Shown here in pieces: positions 62,350 through 64,000 of a stretch of DNA of 64,000 nucleotides. The stretch's first letter is position 1; every line of letters begins with the position of its first letter. The DNA comes from a candidate division WOR-3 bacterium. Its GTDB lineage: Bacteria > Hydrothermota > Tepidihabitantia > Tepidihabitantales > Tepidihabitantaceae. The DNA lies in contig JABLXZ010000001.1 in NCBI GenBank assembly GCA_013177935.1, positions 285,794-349,793 on the forward strand, written 5' to 3'. The translations under genes and the position numbers were made by a program. A model generated the notes under the pieces. The model worked only from the letters and a program-made list of their open reading frames with translations, did not search any database and was not told the DNA's origin.

Positions 62350-63139
62350 TGCCCTTCAGGTATTTAGCAAACTCAATCAACATCCCATCCTCGGCGGCTA
62401 AAACCGTACATCCGGTTCGTTCACTTAACTCCCGAGCCAATTTCCAGGGCCGAGCACGAATCATTGTCATCCCGAAATGAGTCATTATTGAAAGTTTCGG
62501 CTTCATTGCCTTTATCAACTCTTCCACTTCAGGAAAATGTAGGTGGTCGAGGTTTGATGGTGTGTAACGAACAACATTATAGATTACCACATCGGCGCGG
62601 TAAAACTCAGCCAATTCGGGAAAGTACGCGGTATCAGCGATATAAGAGATGCTCATCACATCAGTTTTAAACTTAAATCCGTAAACCTCGCAGCGATGAC
62701 GGTGCCTTACCGGGCAGGTAAACGATATCGGGCCAATTTGATATTGTGCTCCTTCTTGCAGAACTACGACCGCTTCAAGAAAACTCCGCAAATAACGCAG
62801 AACTACCGGGTCATCTCCTTCCAGGGCGTCCTCAGGGGCAAAAAGTTTTCCGCGCGGTTCGGTTCCACCCAGTGTCATTGCCTCGATTAGTACATTGACA
62901 TCCGCCGCATGGTCAAGATGGCGATGGGACAAAAGAATAGCGGCAAGTCGTGTGGGGTTCAGTTTATGCCGGCTACTCGTGGCTCGTACCAGAGCGCCGG
63001 GACCAGGGTCAACAATAAACTGGGTGTCCTGGAGGTTAAACCAGATACCGCCTGAGGCACGCACCTGCTTGGCAATGACGATTCGCGCGCCACCTGAACC
63101 CAGAAAGATTAAACTGTCCGGTCGGGGCTGATTTTCCAT
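62342..63139 (-). CDS. MBL-fold metal-dependent hydrolase
   Basis: The 265-residue protein has the metallo-beta-lactamase signature LLSHRHLDHAADVN and further ligands in SYIADTAYFPELAEF and LSIMTHFGMTMI. It resembles RNase Z-like and phosphodiesterase-like MBL proteins, but the exosite arm of RNase Z is not evident. Substrate unknown. It heads the mutL-miaA-metK-ahcY operon. Confidence 0.85.
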   Translation of the reverse strand: MENQPRPDSLIFLGSGGARIVIAKQVRASGGIWFNLQDTQFIVDPGPGALVRATSSRHKLNPTRLAAILLSHRHLDHAADVNVLIEAMTLGGTEPRGKLFAPEDALEGDDPVVLRYLRSFLEAVVVLQEGAQYQIGPISFTCPVRHRHRCEVYGFKFKTDVMSISYIADTAYFPELAEFYRADVVIYNVVRYTPSNLDHLHFPEVEELIKAMKPKLSIMTHFGMTMIRARPWKLARELSERTGCTVLAAEDGMLIEFAKYLKGNA

Positions 63140-63147
63140 TCATATTG

Positions 63148-63175
63148 AGCATAAGGCGGCATAGAAAATTGTCAA
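63148..63175 (-). promoter_or_regulatory. Promoter of the MBL-mutL operon (leaderless)
   Basis: On the minus strand TTGACA (63170-63175), 16 nt and TATGCT (63148-63153), then 8 nt to the ATG at 63139. Confidence 0.7.
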
Positions 63176-63199
63176 CTTCAATCGCGGTAAAGTTAAATT

Positions 63200-63859
63200 C
63201 TATACCAGCTTTGTACCATTGATTACCAGTTCAAACTGGCATTTGAGGAAATCGGCGGCACGTCGGGAGATGAGCATTCGGCTGAGGAAAATTTCAAAAT
63301 ATTCCATTACCGGTGCAATTCCCGTATCAACATTTAAGTCGAAAATAATTCGGTGTTGAGTACTGTCAACACTGAGCGTTGATTTTCTTACCGCATAATT
63401 TACCCGGTCGTGGATATCAAACTTTATCAGCGCTGGATTCCGCACCCGGCTACGGTGAACATCTGACTTATCGGCAAGAATCAGGGCAGCCGCTATCTCA
63501 GAGATAGGATTGCCGCCTTCTTCGTGATGGTTGCCAATCGCTGCCATTATCTGAGAAACTTCGCCAAATTCCATTCCAAGCCGGACCAGTATTTCCCGTG
63601 CCAAAAGGGCGCTGGTGCGCTCATGCGCCTCCCGATTCACAACATTCCCAATATCATGGAGATAACCAGCGATGGCACTTAACTCCGCCACTCTTTCATC
63701 GTAGCCCAATTGAATAAGAATCCGACGACTGTTTTTCGCCACAAGCCGAGCATGGCGATGTCCGTGTTCCGTATAGCCCAAAACCGCCAGCTGCCGGTCG
63801 GCTTCGGCGATTAGAGCTTGTGCCTCAGGGTCTTTTTTTACCTCACGTAAACAAATCAT
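63200..63859 (-). CDS. HD-domain phosphohydrolase-like protein
   Basis: The 219-residue protein has an HD domain: HGHRHARLVAKNSRRI (first histidine), AGYLHDIGNVVNREAHE (HD pair) and MAAIGNHHEEGG, with a later ALILADKSDVHRSR aspartate. Such proteins hydrolyse nucleotides or phosphodiesters; the substrate is not clear. The C-terminal 70 residues are a separate beta-rich region. Confidence 0.85.
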   Translation of the reverse strand: MICLREVKKDPEAQALIAEADRQLAVLGYTEHGHRHARLVAKNSRRILIQLGYDERVAELSAIAGYLHDIGNVVNREAHERTSALLAREILVRLGMEFGEVSQIMAAIGNHHEEGGNPISEIAAALILADKSDVHRSRVRNPALIKFDIHDRVNYAVRKSTLSVDSTQHRIIFDLNVDTGIAPVMEYFEIFLSRMLISRRAADFLKCQFELVINGTKLV

Positions 63860-63865
63860 ACCCCA

Positions 63866-63894
63866 TTTATCTGAACCGGATACGCAAAAGTCGA
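63866..63894 (-). promoter_or_regulatory. Weak candidate promoter of the HD gene
   Basis: On the minus strand TCGACT (63889-63894), 17 nt and GATAAA (63866-63871), then 6 nt to the ATG at 63859. Each box matches the consensus at four of six bases. Confidence 0.35.
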
Positions 63895-63905
63895 GTCGTG
63901 CTCAA

Positions 63906-64000
63906 TCAGTCAGGTTGCCGCTCCGTTGCAACCTGTTCGTTCGCAAGAACCTGTTTGAGGTAGGCTTCGTAATCAGAGAGTAATCTTTCGTCCCCTACCA
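63906..64000 (-). CDS. C-terminal 31 residues of an unidentified protein (cut by window edge)
   Basis: One minus frame enters from the right edge and ends at TGA (63906-63908), reading VGDERLLSDYEAYLKQVLAN and then EQVATERQPD. It looks like a charged helical C-terminus. The other two frames are interrupted. Too short to identify. Confidence 0.45.
   Translation of the reverse strand, partial: VGDERLLSDYEAYLKQVLANEQVATERQPD

Overview
The window reads as one stretch of chromosome from an uncultured, probably anaerobic diderm bacterium. Outer-membrane genes (LptE-, LptF- and LptG-like, BamD-like) show two membranes. Secreted proteins ending in FlgD-like or Por/T9SS-like C-terminal domains, a sulfide-type Thi4, an endonuclease-type MutL, two CoA-dehydratase-activase-related proteins and an asparaginyl-tRNA synthetase fit an FCB-related or candidate-division lineage such as WOR-3. 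That placement is inference from gene content only. Genes are packed tightly, often with 1-30 bp overlaps. No insertion sequence, prophage or CRISPR array is visible.

Layout. 1-5839 (minus): asnS, an EF-Tu-domain-2-like protein, a 35-residue basic protein, addB and addA (addA runs off the left edge). 6243-7466 (minus): a LarA-type nickel racemase, divergent from a long plus operon at 7716-14577 (purE, SagB-like nitroreductase, purC, queA, murF, a PycB-AccB fusion, a GGQ release-factor-like protein). 14693-26954 (plus): three secreted proteins (M14 peptidase, M6 peptidase, a 14-repeat protein), with tRNA-Arg(ACG), tadA and tRNA-Ser(CGA) among them, then a DUF5683-like protein, nadB and a Xer recombinase. 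26965-28995 (minus): purM and a tandem GNAT protein. 29342-32353 (plus): lptF, lptG, a hydrolase. 32350-38160 (minus): thi4, lptE, an RlmD-type methyltransferase, an amidohydrolase, polX. 38315-39107 (plus): two DUF4870-like proteins. 39239-43918 (minus): an HDAC-fold deacetylase heading a glycan operon. 43955-46021 (minus): two DUF2229-type proteins. 46616-46690: tRNA-Pro(GGG). 46714-49716 (minus): thrS-infC-rpmI-rplT. 49819-56958 (plus): a ten-gene housekeeping operon, divIVA to ffh. 57314-63139 (minus): MBL-fold protein, mutL, miaA, metK, ahcY. Then an HD protein and the tail of another gene.

The strongest pattern is transcriptional. A promoter of the form TTGACN, 16-17 nt, TANNNT lies directly before most operon-first genes, and in eleven cases the -10 box ends only 5-8 nt before the start codon. 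Those mRNAs should be leaderless, whereas many operon-internal genes carry AAGGAGG-type ribosome sites. The promoters also fix several start codons (asnS, purE, thi4) that a longest-ORF rule would put too far upstream.

Other points: tRNA-Arg(ACG) sits 9 nt before tadA, the enzyme that edits its anticodon; infC seems to start at CTG; a carboxyltransferase is fused to what looks like a whole AccB; and a short hairpin-forming element is shared by two distant intergenic regions.
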